A stretch of 64,000 nt of DNA from Schizophyllum amplum (lineage: Eukaryota > Basidiomycota > Agaricomycetes > Agaricales > Schizophyllaceae). Shown in pieces: positions 22,344-34,609 of the stretch; the first letter of the stretch is position 1; each line of letters starts with the position of its first letter. The translations under genes were made by a program, and so were the position numbers. The notes under the pieces are model-generated. The model did not search any database. It was given only the letters and a program-made list of their open reading frames with translations, and was not told where the DNA came from. The DNA lies in NCBI GenBank assembly GCA_007026445.1, contig VDMD01000004.1, forward strand, positions 124,001 to 188,000. The letters are read 5' to 3'.

Positions 22344-23858
22344 TCACCGATCCTGCCGATATCGTGTCGCGTCGTTATAATCTGGCGGAAGCACATCCTC
22401 GAACACGTCCTCGGCCGGTCCAGCGTCTATTTCTCGTCGCGGTACAGTATGGCGCGTCCGCATGCTCGCCGGTGCGCCGCTCGAACTGTCCTCGACGGGC
22501 GACGTGCTGTGGTTGGGGTCTGGCGGCGGCCGGGCGGTTGCTACGGGCTGTCCGTTGGCACTCGATCCATAAGCCATGCTAGAGGATCCTTGCGTATGCG
22601 TTGGCGACCGATGGTTATCAGGACGGGATGACGGTGCGGATGTCAGAGGCGCTGGCGGGTGCTTCTCGCTGTAGTACATGGACTGTGCACGGCCTGCACA
22701 TCAAGAACCACATCAGCGCGATGTTCCCCACATACATCAAGAGCAGCAACGAAAATAGGGGACCCCGTGGTGTTCGAGGCCCACTCCAAGCTGTGTCAAT
22801 AGACTGGGAGGGCCACAATCGGATCGAGGAGGCATGGAGAATACAGAAGCGCGCCACTCACTATCAAAGGGCTTTATCCCCACCGTCGGGTGACTTGCTG
22901 GGTATGGAGCGGGATACGTCAAAGGCGCGTGCGGGTGCTGCATGTACGGCTCTGGCTGTGTAAGGCGCGCCGCCGAGCTGCCTTCTGCGGACGTGCGGTG
23001 CCGACCGCGGAACCACCACCACAAAAAGACGGAACCGAAGACAAGGAAGGCCAGCGCACCAACGACAGAGCCGGCGATGATGCCCGCGTTGTTCGTCTTG
23101 CCCGCTGCCGCTGCCGCGGTCGCTGAGCTCGTCGACGTTGCGCCCGTTGACGAGGCAGACCAGATGTGAGATGTCGACGAGGAAGCAGAGGAGCTCGTCG
23201 GGTCCGTGACCGAGTCTGTGAGGGGTCAGGTGGCGTTCTGAGTGCAAAAGGGAATGACGGACCGTCAAGGATGGTCAGCACGAAGCGGTCCAGGGTGATC
23301 TGAGTGGCATTCCTGTACCGATCGTCCTCGGTGTTTTGGAGGATGACTTCGTGCGTGGTCGGCGTGTCCCACTCTTGCGAATACAGGACGCTCTGATACG
23401 TCGTCAGCTAGCAACTCAAAAAGGTGACCACAAGCAAACGCACCGGCGGATTGTGCCCATCGTCCGTCGCATTATACGCGTCCACATCTGTATACACGCG
23501 GTCGTTCGGGTCGCAGTCGATGCATATCTTGTACAACCCGCCACCCGATCGCTGCAGCCCGTCAGCCTAGACGTCCTTCCATACGCATGGATGCCCATAC
23601 CTTCATGGCGAAGTAGTAGAAGGCAACGGCCGGCTCTGTGTGCTGTCAGCACGCGTGCATGCGGTACGGACAGGGGCAGAAGGTGCACTCACGCGGAAAG
23701 ACGAACGTGAGATTGGCGTTGGGGTCATTTGTCGAGGACAGCGTGCCGCTCTCCCCCGTCGCGCTGGCATTGTACGAGCCCTCGAGGAACCAGGTATTGG
23801 AGGTATACTTGATGATGGACGTGTTGCGGTCGTCGATAGTGATATTGCGATGTCCCAT
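22344..23858 (-). CDS. Single-pass cell-surface protein, galactose-binding-like ectodomain
   Basis: The ectodomain starts HRNITIDDRNTSIIKYTSN and continues with WFLEGSYNASATGESGTLSS. Further exons give YKICIDCDPNDRVYTDVDAY and SVLYSQEWDTPTTHEVILQN, ending with QITLDRFVLTILDG. This is a beta-rich domain seen in many Agaricomycete membrane proteins. A Ser/Thr-rich stalk, a transmembrane helix around GIIAGSVVGALAFLVFGSVF, and a long Pro/Ser-rich cytosolic tail ending DVLPPDYNDATRYRQDR follow. The type I topology needs a signal peptide. None is in frame after the ATG at 23858, but a hydrophobic segment (HPFILIFLSAVHPSSA, about 23893-23940) lies directly upstream, one frame off. The shift coincides with the T run at 23858-23861, so one missing base would explain it, and the true start then lies upstream of about 23940. 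A sensor or adhesin-like role is inferred. Confidence 0.68.
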
Positions 23859-23977
23859 TTTGCGTCGTCCGGGGTGGAAGCGGAGGATGGATGGACGGCA
23901 GAGAGGAAGATTAGGATGAAGGGATGGATGGAAGGGCCGAAGACGTCAAAGAGGTTGATTGAGTAGCGCAAGATCAA

Positions 23978-24898
23978 GGGGGACTGCTAAAGTGGAGTGG
24001 GAATGCAGGAGCTAACAGAGCAAGACCAGAGGGAGAGCAAAGAGCGTAGGGGACGGTGTTGCCAGAACCCGTTGGTGTGGGGAAGTGGGTAGCAGAATCA
24101 GTAACTAGGCTCAGAAACAGAGAGCTGTGAGCAGACAAACAAACTCGTCAGTACCGAAGACGCGTTTGATGTGGCTCGCGACGTACTTTGATGATATTCT
24201 GATCGCCAGCGGTAGATGGCGCCGGTGCACAAACAAGCAATGATGGACAACTCGCGATGGGACTCCTGGGGCGAAGGACGCCGCACGAACGCATTCGCAC
24301 AGGAACGTCAGTGATGGAGGCCGCTGAGAGGAAGAGCGAACAGTCATTTGATAATCGCGAAGAGGGTAACCATGCCTCGCACGTGTGGCAGCAACCCGGT
24401 CCCCGGAACAGTACCGGTCGCGTCCTGCATGTCAAGCGTCAGAGTCGAGGCCCGAGAAACAAAAGCCTCAGATGCGAGGATCCTGCTGAGGCTGCACCTT
24501 CAGAAGGCAGAAACAGATCCGCGGGAACCGCCTGCGGCTGGTCAAACGTTTCGGGACAAACCTTTCTTTACTTGGTCTCTTCCACAGCCTCCTCTCGTGG
24601 TCAGGCGAGTCAAGCAGCAACAATTCACAGACAACGCAGGGACTGCTGTCAACTGAGGCGCTTCTGACGGGAGGCTAGAGACAGCCGCGTAAGCAAAACA
24701 AAACACAAGTACGCCACTGAAGTTGTACCGCCACAAAATCCATGCATGTGAGATTATTCGACAGACAGCCATGATGAGGTACTCGCTACATCGTATGCGT
24801 AAGTCAGGCATTTGTCGCTGTTAGCGGTGTATATCCCCTGCGAGACACCGCTCGCGAACATCAACGATACAAAGTACTGCGAGAGCGACCACGATCGC
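23978..24898. other. Intergenic region, no supported gene
   Basis: About 0.9 kb between two minus-strand genes, presumably the promoter of the surface protein and the 3' flank of the ESS2 gene. Only unsupported frames were seen. Confidence 0.5.
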
Positions 24899-26523
24899 TC
24901 ACCCGCGCCCCGGCGTAGGCGTCCACCGCATCTGGGCGATGTCCCTCTCCTTCGCCCTCCCTCCCCAGCCACTTGCCCGTTCCATCGCGTCCGCCCTCCG
25001 CTGCGCGCCCACGGTCCGATCCAATAGCCGCCGCGCCGCCGGCGTGAGGTTCCCTTCGCGCTCTCTCCGCGTCGTCCAGTTCGGCGGCGGCATGCCTGCC
25101 TTCCGGACACCGCGCATAATATTGTCGCGTTCGCGGAGGCTCTTGCTCGCGCTGACGCTCAAATTTCGCGATATGACCTCTCGGGAGGTCGGTTCGGCGA
25201 TGCGGAAGGGTGTCGGCGGCTCGTCTGCGGAAGCTGAGGAGAGAATGCGCGGTGTGCCGGCGAGGGTGCCCCAGGTCATGAGCTCTTTTATGCGTGCGGG
25301 GCCCAGCTGATCGGCTGTGGGGGAGGGGAGGTTGGGTACAAGTTTGAAGGGAGATGAGGAGTCGGAAGTGGAGGAGGAGTGATCTGTCGAGATTTCAGTA
25401 TTGCTCGGAAAGTAGAGAGGGTAGTAGCACTGACAAGCGGCTCCCATGATTGCCGCGTCTATGCGACTTCGCGTAGGGCTTGGTGGCTCAGATGCAGACT
25501 TCTCTGCCTCTTCTTGCTCGAGTAGACGTGTGTTTGTGTGCTTGATGACCTTTTCCTTAGGCTTGGCATCCATTGGTTTTGGATGATACGGGCTTTCGTC
25601 CGCGTCTGGTGGGAACATAAGCGAATTTCGAGCCTACATGTACTGTCAGCAACGACGGGTGAGTGTATGTATATTGTGACACGCACTTTGAACTTCCATG
25701 CCTGTACTCCAGGATCTCGCGTGTCCTTCTTCTGCGCCAGGACCTTCTCGTCGTGATTTCCTTCGCTTTCGCCGTACTTCACGAGTGGTTGGGCCGACTC
25801 CTGCTCCTGCTCCGCGTCCCCATCTTGGTCTTCAGCCTCGTCCCCGCTTCCGTCGTCAGCGTGTTCACGCTTCTTGCTCTCGATCAGGCCGCGCAAAGGC
25901 GCATCGGAGTACTCGATCCGGAGCTTGCCCCGCACGCCCGCGCCCTCCACGCCGTCGGCCTCGGTGGCATGTCCTTCCAGTAGCAGCTGCCGTTTCTGTT
26001 GTCCCTCTTCAATCGCCAACGTGGCCTTCCGCTGCGCGTCAAACGCCCAGCCATGAATCTCCCGGCGCTTGGTGTTCTCGTCGTCCAAGATCCGCGTGAA
26101 GCTCGAGTTGTCCTCCGAAGTGAAGCGTGCTTGGAATTCATCCAGAGTCAAGTGCAAACCTTTGTCGCGCTCCGCCTTCTCAAGGCGCGCGCGTTTCGCG
26201 GGTCGTGGCGTGTCCTCGACAGAGCCTGGGTGATACCGCGGGGTTGCGCCGGTGAATGGAGTCGCGCCAAGATCCTCGAGGCGCCGCACGGTACTCTGAA
26301 TGCGAGTCTCATCACCAGCCTCCACTGCGGACAGCCAGTCATTCGTAGCGTCGAGGTGATGGATTGAAGGGAAAAAGTCGCGGGCAATAATGTGTGAGAG
26401 GGCGGCGGTGTATTCATCTTCTTCCAGGACGATCTGACGGTTCAGAGAACGTTCAGCAGCGGCGTCGTTTGTCTGTATGATCGCGGTGGAAGTGGCTACT
26501 GGTGTTTGCCGTGGTGTCGCCAT
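24899..26523 (-). CDS. ESS2/DGCR14-family nuclear splicing factor (Bis1-like)
   Basis: The N-terminal part shows the family signature RQIVLEEDEYTAALSHIIAR then DFFPSIHHLDATNDWLSAVE, followed by LTLDEFQARFTSEDNSSFTR and ILDDENTKRREIHGWAF. The second exon holds FPPDADESPYHPKP, and the third the conserved MTWGTLAGTPRIL and PFRIAEPTSREVISRNLS, ending MRWTPTPGRG. ES2/DGCR14 proteins are nuclear and associate with the spliceosome; fission yeast Bis1 is the closest named fungal member (family knowledge). Introns at about 25635-25685 and 25430-25450 keep the frame. The ATG at 26523 (MATPRQTPVATSTAIIQTND) is the first proper start. About 500 residues, no frame breaks. It lies downstream of, and on the same strand as, the Hsp70-like gene, separated by 460 bases. 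Confidence 0.85.
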
Positions 26524-26983
26524 GATAGTCGAAGGCAAAGGTGGTAAGTAATGTTGGCGCGCGAATGGACAATGCGATCATTGTCACAATGTCAATTGAC
26601 TCTGTCACTGTCACTCGCTCGTCAAACTAACACGTGGCTGTAAGCCACGCCCTGAATTCATACCTCTACTAAGAACATCCATCGGCCAGTACTACTTTCC
26701 GTAGCGAATGGTAGCGGACATGTACAAAGACGCACCGAAAAGTCTGAGCATCGCAAGGAATCAAGGTTGCTGGCAAGGCAGTGGCACGTGCTACCAGATT
26801 CAACTTTCACGTGACCGATTCCTGCTGCCATTAACGACGAGCCATCGAGCACAGTAACTCTACAGGTCTAATCCGTCAAGCCACTAGTGGTTGTAAATGA
26901 TCTGAGCTGGTCCCCTGATAAAGTGGTCAATATGTGTAGACAGGCAAGGAATGATGCTTCAGAAAGCATCGGCGTGCGGTGAT

Positions 26984-29363
26984 TCACCTCTGCTCCTTGC
27001 CCTATACAGCGAATAAATCAGCCCAGGAAGCCTTCTCGATGACGGATCACGTACTCTGTAGTCCTTCCAAGCAACTTGCGCCTTTAACTCGGTCAGGCCG
27101 AACAACAGCACGACGTCGAAAACAAGCCTCCAGTGTGGGCTTCCCCCTGGTTCATGATCTTGTATGAACACCGCGCGTTCATTGAGTCGCGTGTCCGCTT
27201 GTATGACGCACAAAACCGAGAACTTGTCTGCCGTTTATGAGCGCCAATCTAGTATATTCACAAACGTGCAAATTCACCTTTCTCTTCGTCCATCCATTCG
27301 GGGTCATGTTTTGTCCCGCGATAGGCATATAGCGAGACATAGTGAACGAAAGCGGCATCCGGTGGCTGTTCAGTGACACTGGCAAATGGACATCTGAACT
27401 CTTCATCATGTGAGATCTGGACGTTCTGCGCAGAGATCAGCCGGGATTTATGCAGTTCGGAAGCGACAGCCTGACCGCGGGGAGGATGATCGCAAAAGAG
27501 TTTGGAATACACTTCTCTCCCTTCACGTCTTTGAACGCAGTATGCTCGCGCTTACGATGCCCTGGCTTCGACGCGAGGTACGGGATCTTGCATTTGACAA
27601 TGATACCATATGTGTAGCGTGACATGCGAGTCGTGACACGCCCTTTCAAGAGATGAAGGACACCGCCGTCTGCAACAGCCTTGTTCCTAGAGAATCATGT
27701 ATCTCAGTCGTCTTGAGCATATTAGGTTGAAGAGACCCACACATGAGTATCCGGTCGACAAACGGCAATGTCTAGCCTGTCCAAGGAAGCCTTGAGGTCC
27801 CCAAACAGAAGTGGGGAGGCGCCAAATCCACCGACGATATATACTGACTGGATAACCATGAGCACTCCGGGACTGATTGGAAAAGAGCAGGCGTACCGTA
27901 ACTCTTTTGCCTCGGCCTTGAACCAGTGCCATTTGCTCTAGGACTGCTTTGTAGACCGCGTCGATAGACGGCTGGAAGAAGCCCACTGCTATGTTTCTGT
28001 CCAAATCATCAGCGCCAGGATGACCGCAACATCAGCATGGGGACAAACCCAGGTATCTTGAGCTGCCCATTCCGCACATTCAAATCGGGATCTGTATCCT
28101 TAAAGTTGCCGAACTTGACAACTGCTGCGTCTGCAGCGCCTTTGATTGTGAGCTTCGTCTGCTTGTCGAAGACTTGCGCCATGTAGGCGACGTCTCCCTC
28201 CCATTTGCTATTCTTGAAAGTCGCTGCCACCTCGCTCAGCCGCTAGGGTTGCTCACGGAAAAATGGACGTACAAGAAAAATACTCTTCGGCTCGACGCGT
28301 AACGAAGATGGATCCCTGAAATACACCTATTGACTTGTTTGGAAGCGCGCCTGTAACACAACAGAAGGAAGACGCGCACATTTTGAGGCAGCGATTTCGG
28401 AGAACGTTCCGCCAGAGGTTTTGCCATTCGTCGCATAAGCACTCAAGTCGATTGTCCCACCTCCGGCGTCGACGAGGATTACGCCGTTGCCATCCTGCAA
28501 TTGCTCGTTAAAACGTTACCCCAAGTGAAGGAATTGTGGCGCACCTGCATGGAGTCGAGAACGAGGCCATGGTGCCCGCAGAAGTGTAAGCTCGCCTCTC
28601 CTTCAGTAAGGAAATGTATGCGATCATGCGCCTTATCGCCTGGGACGAGGCCCGCCTCGACAGCAGCAGCCCGCATGTCCGCCTGCTGTGCGCCTCCCCA
28701 GCCATTCGGATGCGTCAGAACAAAGTCGGATGTGTCCTCGAGTGACTTCCACAGCTTGTCCCCCGCTGGATGGGTTTCTTCAATGAACGTTCGCACGCAT
28801 GAGTACAAATAGCGCAGGAAGTCTACCAACACGTCAAGGACGTCTTTGTATGGTGGGAGGGGAGGTAAAGACTGATTGCTTGTCGGGGAGCCGGGGTGAT
28901 TCGGCGCCAGATGGAGTTTGAACCTGCATAGCTGTTCAGTTTCGCGAGACGATCTGAAAGGGACAACACACCATTCTGCTTTTGTCCATCCTTCAACCTC
29001 AGCGGCCTCGATGTTGCTATCCGATAGCGTATCCGCGCCTATAGCCTTGACGTTACCGTCACCGTCGTAGAATATAACAGTGGGTATCTTGGCGTTCCCG
29101 CCGATTTGCGCTTGCCCAGGAAACCTACGCAGCGCGTCAACTTTCCTACATACATCACGGAGGTGCAGCGCCAGACCGTGTCACAGCCTTGATTTCCGAG
29201 GGCCGTCCCGGAAGGGCGATGCTAAGCGGGCAGAGTAAGTAACAGCGGCCGTTGCACGACGCAAACGTGCTCACCAATATGAAATGCCGCTGTAAGTCGT
29301 GCCAATGTCGAAAGAGATGAAGAGTTTCCTGGCATCACCTGTATATGCTTCCAGCTGAGACAT
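26984..29363 (-). CDS. HSPA12-like Hsp70 ATPase-domain protein
   Basis: Exon 1 encodes MSQLEAYTGDARKLFISFDI then GTTYSGISYW, the phosphate-1 motif of the actin/Hsp70 fold. Exon 2 has FPGQAQIGGNAKIPTVIFYD. The long exon 28.5-28.9 kb carries DVLDVLVDFLRYLYSCVRTF, FVLTHPNGWGGAQQADMRAA and the glycine-rich LVDAGGGTIDLSAYATNG. Later exons give IKGAADAAVVKFGNFKDTDP and a VGGFGASPLL-type adenosine motif, ending VVLLFGLTELKAQVAWKDYR. The substrate-binding domain of canonical Hsp70s is absent, as in the HSPA12 group, which is strongly expanded in mushroom-forming fungi (family knowledge). The last intron (GTACGT to CTGTATAG) gives a natural end KEQR at 26984. At least eight introns make the middle coordinates approximate. 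Function unknown; possibly a stress or signalling ATPase. Confidence 0.8.
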
Positions 29364-29880
29364 GGTCGTGAACAGCGAGCAGTGTGGAAGGGAATGTGGA
29401 AGAGAAAACGAAATCGTCGAGCACGACTCGCCCGGGCCACGTCACAACCAATGCGCGAAACAAAGGCGCTCAATCGTTACAATGTGAAAGAAGAAACATA
29501 GAGATGAATTCCAAAGGCTGCACTCAAGCTTTACTGTCAGCCTTTACATACAATTACACAAAGACCCTCGCGATGATGCCGCGACAGGGAGCACGGCTCC
29601 AAGCAAGATCATTCCACTGAATGATCAAAGAGCGAAGGACAAACGCGCAAGGCGAAAACGTGTGTGCTGCATGGCTGCTATCCGAGCGTCAGGTTGCGCA
29701 CCTTCACCCTCGTCTCTCGCGCCCAATGAACTTGGTCCGTAGCATGTCAGAGTGGTTGGGCGAGCGATCTGGCGACCAGTGAGTGCCAATGCGAGGTGCC
29801 GTATGATCAGAATCTTGACGTGACCGGATAGGGACAATGGTCGCCTAAACAATGGGCAGCAGTCCCTGCTATCTGACAAC

Positions 29881-31357
29881 GTGAAGACACATCGGAGAGA
29901 AGAGCAAAACTCGGAAGCCGTCCAGAGTCCACGGTCGAGGCACCGCACGCATGGAAGCAAGAAACGCGGTGCTTCCGAGGTTCGGTCTCCCCGGTCCCAG
30001 CCACTTGCGACGACGCATGCAGGAGAGGTGCCACTTCCCAAGCATCGCCGGCAGGGTAGCGTTCCGCCAGCGAACATTCGTGACCAGCCGCCCCACCGCG
30101 CGACAGATCCCTCCGAAAGGCCTGCGGAGGCGCCTTCGCGGCTGCTTCAGAGCAGGACCGAGCCTGAGGGCGTGCGTCAGCTTGAGAAACAGCTTGACGA
30201 GTTAACGCGTTCCGACAGCCACGAAGAAGATAGCTTCCGTCGACAACTCTCTCAAGTAAGTGCCCATCTGCGCAATGCAGAAGAAGGCAGGAGGGTGTGT
30301 GAGCTTCGAGCTTCAGCTCTAGAAAGCGAGTTGCGCGTCGCTCGGATGGAGCGAGATGAGCTGCAGCGCCGACGTCAACGCGCCGATGAGGTCGAGGAGG
30401 CGGAAATGGAGATTGCGCGTCGGTTCTTGGATCGCTCGGACTCATTATCGGAGGCCGATGTCGCAGAGCAACTCGCAAGGCTGACCGAAGAAGTCGGTCA
30501 GCTCTCAGCGAACGTCGCTGAAAGCTCTCCCTTCGGCAGCATTGGCCACGCGGACAGGCTCAAACCTTCACAAGTTGCGCAGCGCGTCGAGAAACTCCGC
30601 GGTTACGACGTCCTTCACGCATTCGAGCGGTGCCGCGAGAACGCTGATGGAAGCATGTATACGATCAGTTTGCAGATTGCGTTGCAAGTCGGCCTGAACT
30701 CGCGCCTTGCGGAAATCATCGGGGCTTGGCAATTTGGGCCCGCGACGTCTCGGGACTGGGAGGCGGTCTATGCAAAGGTGTCACTTACCGGTGAGTTTGA
30801 CGACGCTATCATTGCCATGTATGTTGGCCCATTCGCAGGCTAAATGAGAACCAGAGGACGTTACTGTCGCGCGACGGTGGCGAACCATCACAAGACGTAG
30901 CTTGCGACTTCCGCAGCAAGACAGGCTTCGAGCGCGAGAGGACATCTCTAGGACGCTCTCCGAGGTGCTAGCGGGAGTGAAGAGTGTGGCGGACGGGGAG
31001 ACTTACTTCACAGAAGCAGTGCTCCAGTCCTGTGGAGAGCGACTTCGTCTACTTGCGGACCTGGCGATGGACCTCAACGAAGGAGTCGGCTTTGGAGTAT
31101 CCTCTGAGGACTTGGAGGTCTACGTATTGCCGTCAGGGCAGCAATTTGACGAGCAGAGCATGTCCGACTACTGGAGCACGCCAGGATCCAGACGCGGCAT
31201 GCGCAAAGGATCGGAGCAGGGGCAGGACTACGTTGCAGGGACCTGCTCGCTGGGTCTGAGAAGAAAGCCTTCTAAAGATGTCGGTGGCGGCGGCGATGCA
31301 GGTTTGATCCTGTTGAAGCCCAAAGTCGTGCTGCGTTCTACGTTGGAAGAGTTGTAA
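29881..31357 (+). CDS. Uncharacterised Agaricomycete coiled-coil protein, one frame break
   Basis: The N-terminal third is basic and disordered (SPRSRHRTHGSKKRG). A coiled coil follows: VRQLEKQLDELTRSDSHEED, SAHLRNAEEGRRVCELRASA, LESELRVARMERDELQRRR. The rest looks folded and helical: LDRSDSLSEADVAEQLARL, YTISLQIALQVGLNSRLAEI, and after an intron near 30790-30838 an ENQRTLLSRDGGEPSQDV segment. DISRTLSEVLAGVKSVADGE then leads into the C-terminal region, ending PKVVLRSTLEEL. I recall this kind of protein as a common uncharacterised family in Agaricomycetes; no function is known to me. The frame changes near 30936-30940, again as if one base were missing. No in-frame ATG exists at the 5' end; the nearest (29852) is one base out of frame, so the start is unresolved. 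Confidence 0.55.
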
Positions 31358-31906
31358 ACGAGCCATCGCATGAATACCCCTGCGTAGCCGTCGCTTTAGA
31401 TCCAAGCGAACTGGTAGCTGTTCATGATCAGTACGGCAATAGGCAGGCTTCGACCCATGGTATAAGAAAGGAATGTTGGATGAGGTCGTTGTCAGTATCA
31501 GTAGAAGGCTGGTATGAGTGGGGCGAAACAGAAGCAACACATTGACAATGGATTCAAATTCTCACGCGCATAATATCCCGCACGTGACATTCACGTCAAG
31601 TCGAACTTGAGTTGCAGTCCAACTGGCAGCCTCGCCGGTTCGACCATCCTTCGCCCCAGAAAGTCTGCGCACCACTCCTACAGCACATCGTATAAACAGA
31701 CTGAAATTCAAGGTCATACATAATGCGTCGTGCGTACGCGGCGCATGCAGTCGTCGCAGGGTATGCATGCGCCGTCGTACGAGATACGTAGGGACACCGT
31801 AATCATCGTAGTACAGGCTACAAGCAAATCATTAGCAGTGCGGGGGGTTGCAGGCAATTCGTAAGCAAGGGAGTGACTGGTGCCCGTCAGTAGTGTGCAC
31901 CGAACT

Positions 31907-31941
31907 GCGTATAAACGACTGGGGCGGAGCGTATAAACGAC
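31907..31941. repeat. Direct repeat of GCGTATAAACGAC
   Basis: Two identical 13-base copies begin at 31907 and 31929, a spacing of 22 bases. Related sequences with ACGAC cores follow up to about 32025. The region lies between two converging genes. Confidence 0.6.
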
Positions 31942-32259
31942 AAAGATGGGGGCGTTACGAACAGCCGGTGCGTATGACCCGTCGCGTGAACGACCAATCA
32001 GCGCGACCGGCGTGTAAAACGACAAAGGCGACGTTCGTATGACGAACTGAGCGGGAGCGGGGTGAGGATGAAAATTGTACTTCTGAATAATAAGGAGAAC
32101 GAGAACTCTGAGAGATGGTGGGCATATAATGTATAAAAAGATATCGCAAGGATAGCAGGTACAACAAACCTAGCAATGCACCGTTTCGCGAGACGAGTCG
32201 GAGGAGGGGGACCGTGTCGCAAGGGCTGTGCATGGGCGAGTGGTCTCCACCGACCTGAT

Positions 32260-34371
32260 CTACTTCGACAATACAGCAGCCGAGCTGCCAGACCGTGGGC
32301 GCAGCTCCCTGATATCGAGGTCACTGTCGCCACCCGCGCTTCGTCTGCCGCTGCCGCCGCCACTTGGCCGCCCGATGCGGCTCTTCGACAGAGACGCATT
32401 GGATGCACTCGGTGGCAGACGGCTTCGCACCGTCACGTTCGAGAGTCCGGGTAGCGGCTTCTCCATGGACGAGCTTGGGCGTGATGGTGGTGGTGGGATG
32501 CCCGTGCTTGCACCGAGGGACGACCGCTTGCTCACTGCGAGAGGCCCGGTCGAGCGCTTCAATCCACCATTTGTCGGCGCATACAAGCCAGAGGAGGGTA
32601 TGGGCAGCAACGTCGGCGTCGATGGACGTGAGGTTGGTGTAGGAATGGATGAGGTGGTGGCAGTGGTCGCGCTCAGGCTGGACGTCGTCGTGCTCATGCT
32701 GCCACCGGAGAGGCGGGACTGCGGCCGCTTCATCCCCGTGCTGATAGAGCTTTGGCCAAGGCCGCTCGGCTTTGTCGGTCGTGTGGGCGACCCGCGCGTC
32801 GATAGACCAGGACGTTGAGGGCTCGAGGCTCGCCGTCGCTCGCGGTCGGGCATCTTCGGTGGGGATGGGGAGTCTTCCATAATGAGTACCCAGCCACTGG
32901 AGTCGGCACTCTTCTTCGGCTTGTCGGAGGTACTATCGGTACTTCGCTTGACCTCGACACTTCGCCGTGATATACCTTCCCAGCTGGACTTTGCCAGGCC
33001 CGCGCGGCTGGTCGCAGACGTGGACATCGTCTGATAGTTGCTGATCGATGATGCGCCCAGCGGGTTGGGACTTGGCTTGCCGGATACGCTGCCCATTCTG
33101 AGCCTCGGGACCCGTGTGTGGATCTTCTGCTCGAGGTTCTTGACACGAGCACGCATTTCGGACACCATTTGCACGCCTTTGTTGCGCGTCGCGGTGGTAT
33201 TAGTGGAAGCGTTGCTGGTTGTGGACGCAGTACGGTAGGCGGAGGGGCGGGTGGAGGTCGGGCTTCGTGTAGGAGTCCGAAGATTAGTTGGGGAGCCATG
33301 GAAGGTAGGAAGGGTGGAGGCGCGCGAGATACCGGATGACCCAGGAGGCGTCGTGAAGGTGCGGCCAGGTTGGAAACCAGCGCGATGGAGAAGAGCAGAT
33401 TGACCTGAGCTGGTGGTGGACGTCGACAACGTAGAACGTCCCTTTGGCGTCATGTGGAGGGAGTCCATGCTGTCGGTCGAGCTCGGTTCGGAGGCGGGGG
33501 ACAAGTCGGACAACGTCATATCGGAAGGCGGCATGGTATGAAGCAAGTCTTCCTCGGACGGCAGTCGAGCAGGTTCAGGCTTCTCTGGTGACCGCTGAGT
33601 CGATGGTGACGGGGAGGCTGCAAGCTGGTCCTTGAGGATGGAGATCTCGACATTGGCATCTATCGGAGAACTCAGATGCTATCCATGTTGATGAACGCAA
33701 CACGCACCTCTCAAGTCGTCCTTGAGCCTTTGGAATTCCTCTTCCATGCTAGCCTTGTCTAGTAGTTCGTGCTCGAGGAGGATCTTCTCTTCCAAGACCC
33801 GCGAGTACTTGTTCTCTACATCAGCCAAATTGGACGATACCGCCCGCTCGTTGCGCTCCAGGTCGTCATTCCCCATTTCCAACTCGCGCAACGAGAGCTT
33901 GACTTGCTGATGCTCCTTTCTAAGCCTATCGAGCTCGCGTTGCAGCGATGTTGTCGTATGATTGTGTGTGGTCTGCAGGGACATGAACTTGGACTAGCAT
34001 AGCGTCAGTTTCTGCATATGCGGGGAAGTGGGCCACATACCTTCCACTCATCCCGCTCATTCTCCGCTCTAGCTGCCTTCACTTTCAGATCCTGCTGGGC
34101 CTTCTCCGTTCGCTGAAGTTCGTTCTCGAGCTCGGTCTCGAGTTCCTTGCTCGATTGGTGGAAGTCGTCCAGCTCGGCGCGCGTCTGTTCCAGCATATCG
34201 CACACCTATCATCTTCAGTCAGGCTGAGATAGTCAAATTGCCACAGCTTGAGCACCTCATTGTACTTGGCCCGCCAGTCAGTGGACCCGGAGCTGTAACT
34301 GGGGAAGAGTCAGTACAGTGCCGAAGTGGCAGCTGCGGAACAAACTTGATCTGGGTGTCGTCCAGAGACAT
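32260..34371 (-). CDS. NudE-family nuclear distribution protein (dynein/Lis1 cofactor)
   Basis: The N-terminal coiled coil matches NudE/NDEL1 closely: STDWRAKYNEV, then CDMLEQTRAELDDFHQSSKE, KSKFMSLQTTHNHTTTSLQR, LRELEMGNDDLERNERAVSS and ALEEKILLEHELLDK-type sequence, followed by DANVEISILKDQ. The remainder is a long Ser/Thr/Pro-rich tail with a short conserved coil (MRARVKNLEQKIHTRVPRLR) and the end RPRSGSSAAVLSK. NudE links Lis1 to cytoplasmic dynein and is needed for nuclear migration in hyphae (family knowledge). Exon 1 (MSLDDTQIK) joins through introns at about 34300-34345, 34208-34257, 33985-34040 and 33665-33710. No frame breaks across about 620 residues. It is divergent from ZPR1 with 238 bases between the starts. 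Confidence 0.88.
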
Positions 34372-34609
34372 CTTGTCCCTGCGCAAGGCGTCTGTGGGGC
34401 TGAGTACGGCGGTCATCGACGGCAACAACGACGGGGTCGTTGGGCGTCGCGGCGGTCGCCAACGTTCGGTCCAAGTAGCGCCCAAACAGCCACGAGGCTG
34501 TCGAACAACAACACAGGCACGTGCTCAACATTAAACACCGGCGGGCCCGCGGAGATCCCTCGATCACTTCTCGGTCATCCTAAGTACTTACTTCTTGCCT
34601 CCAACCACC

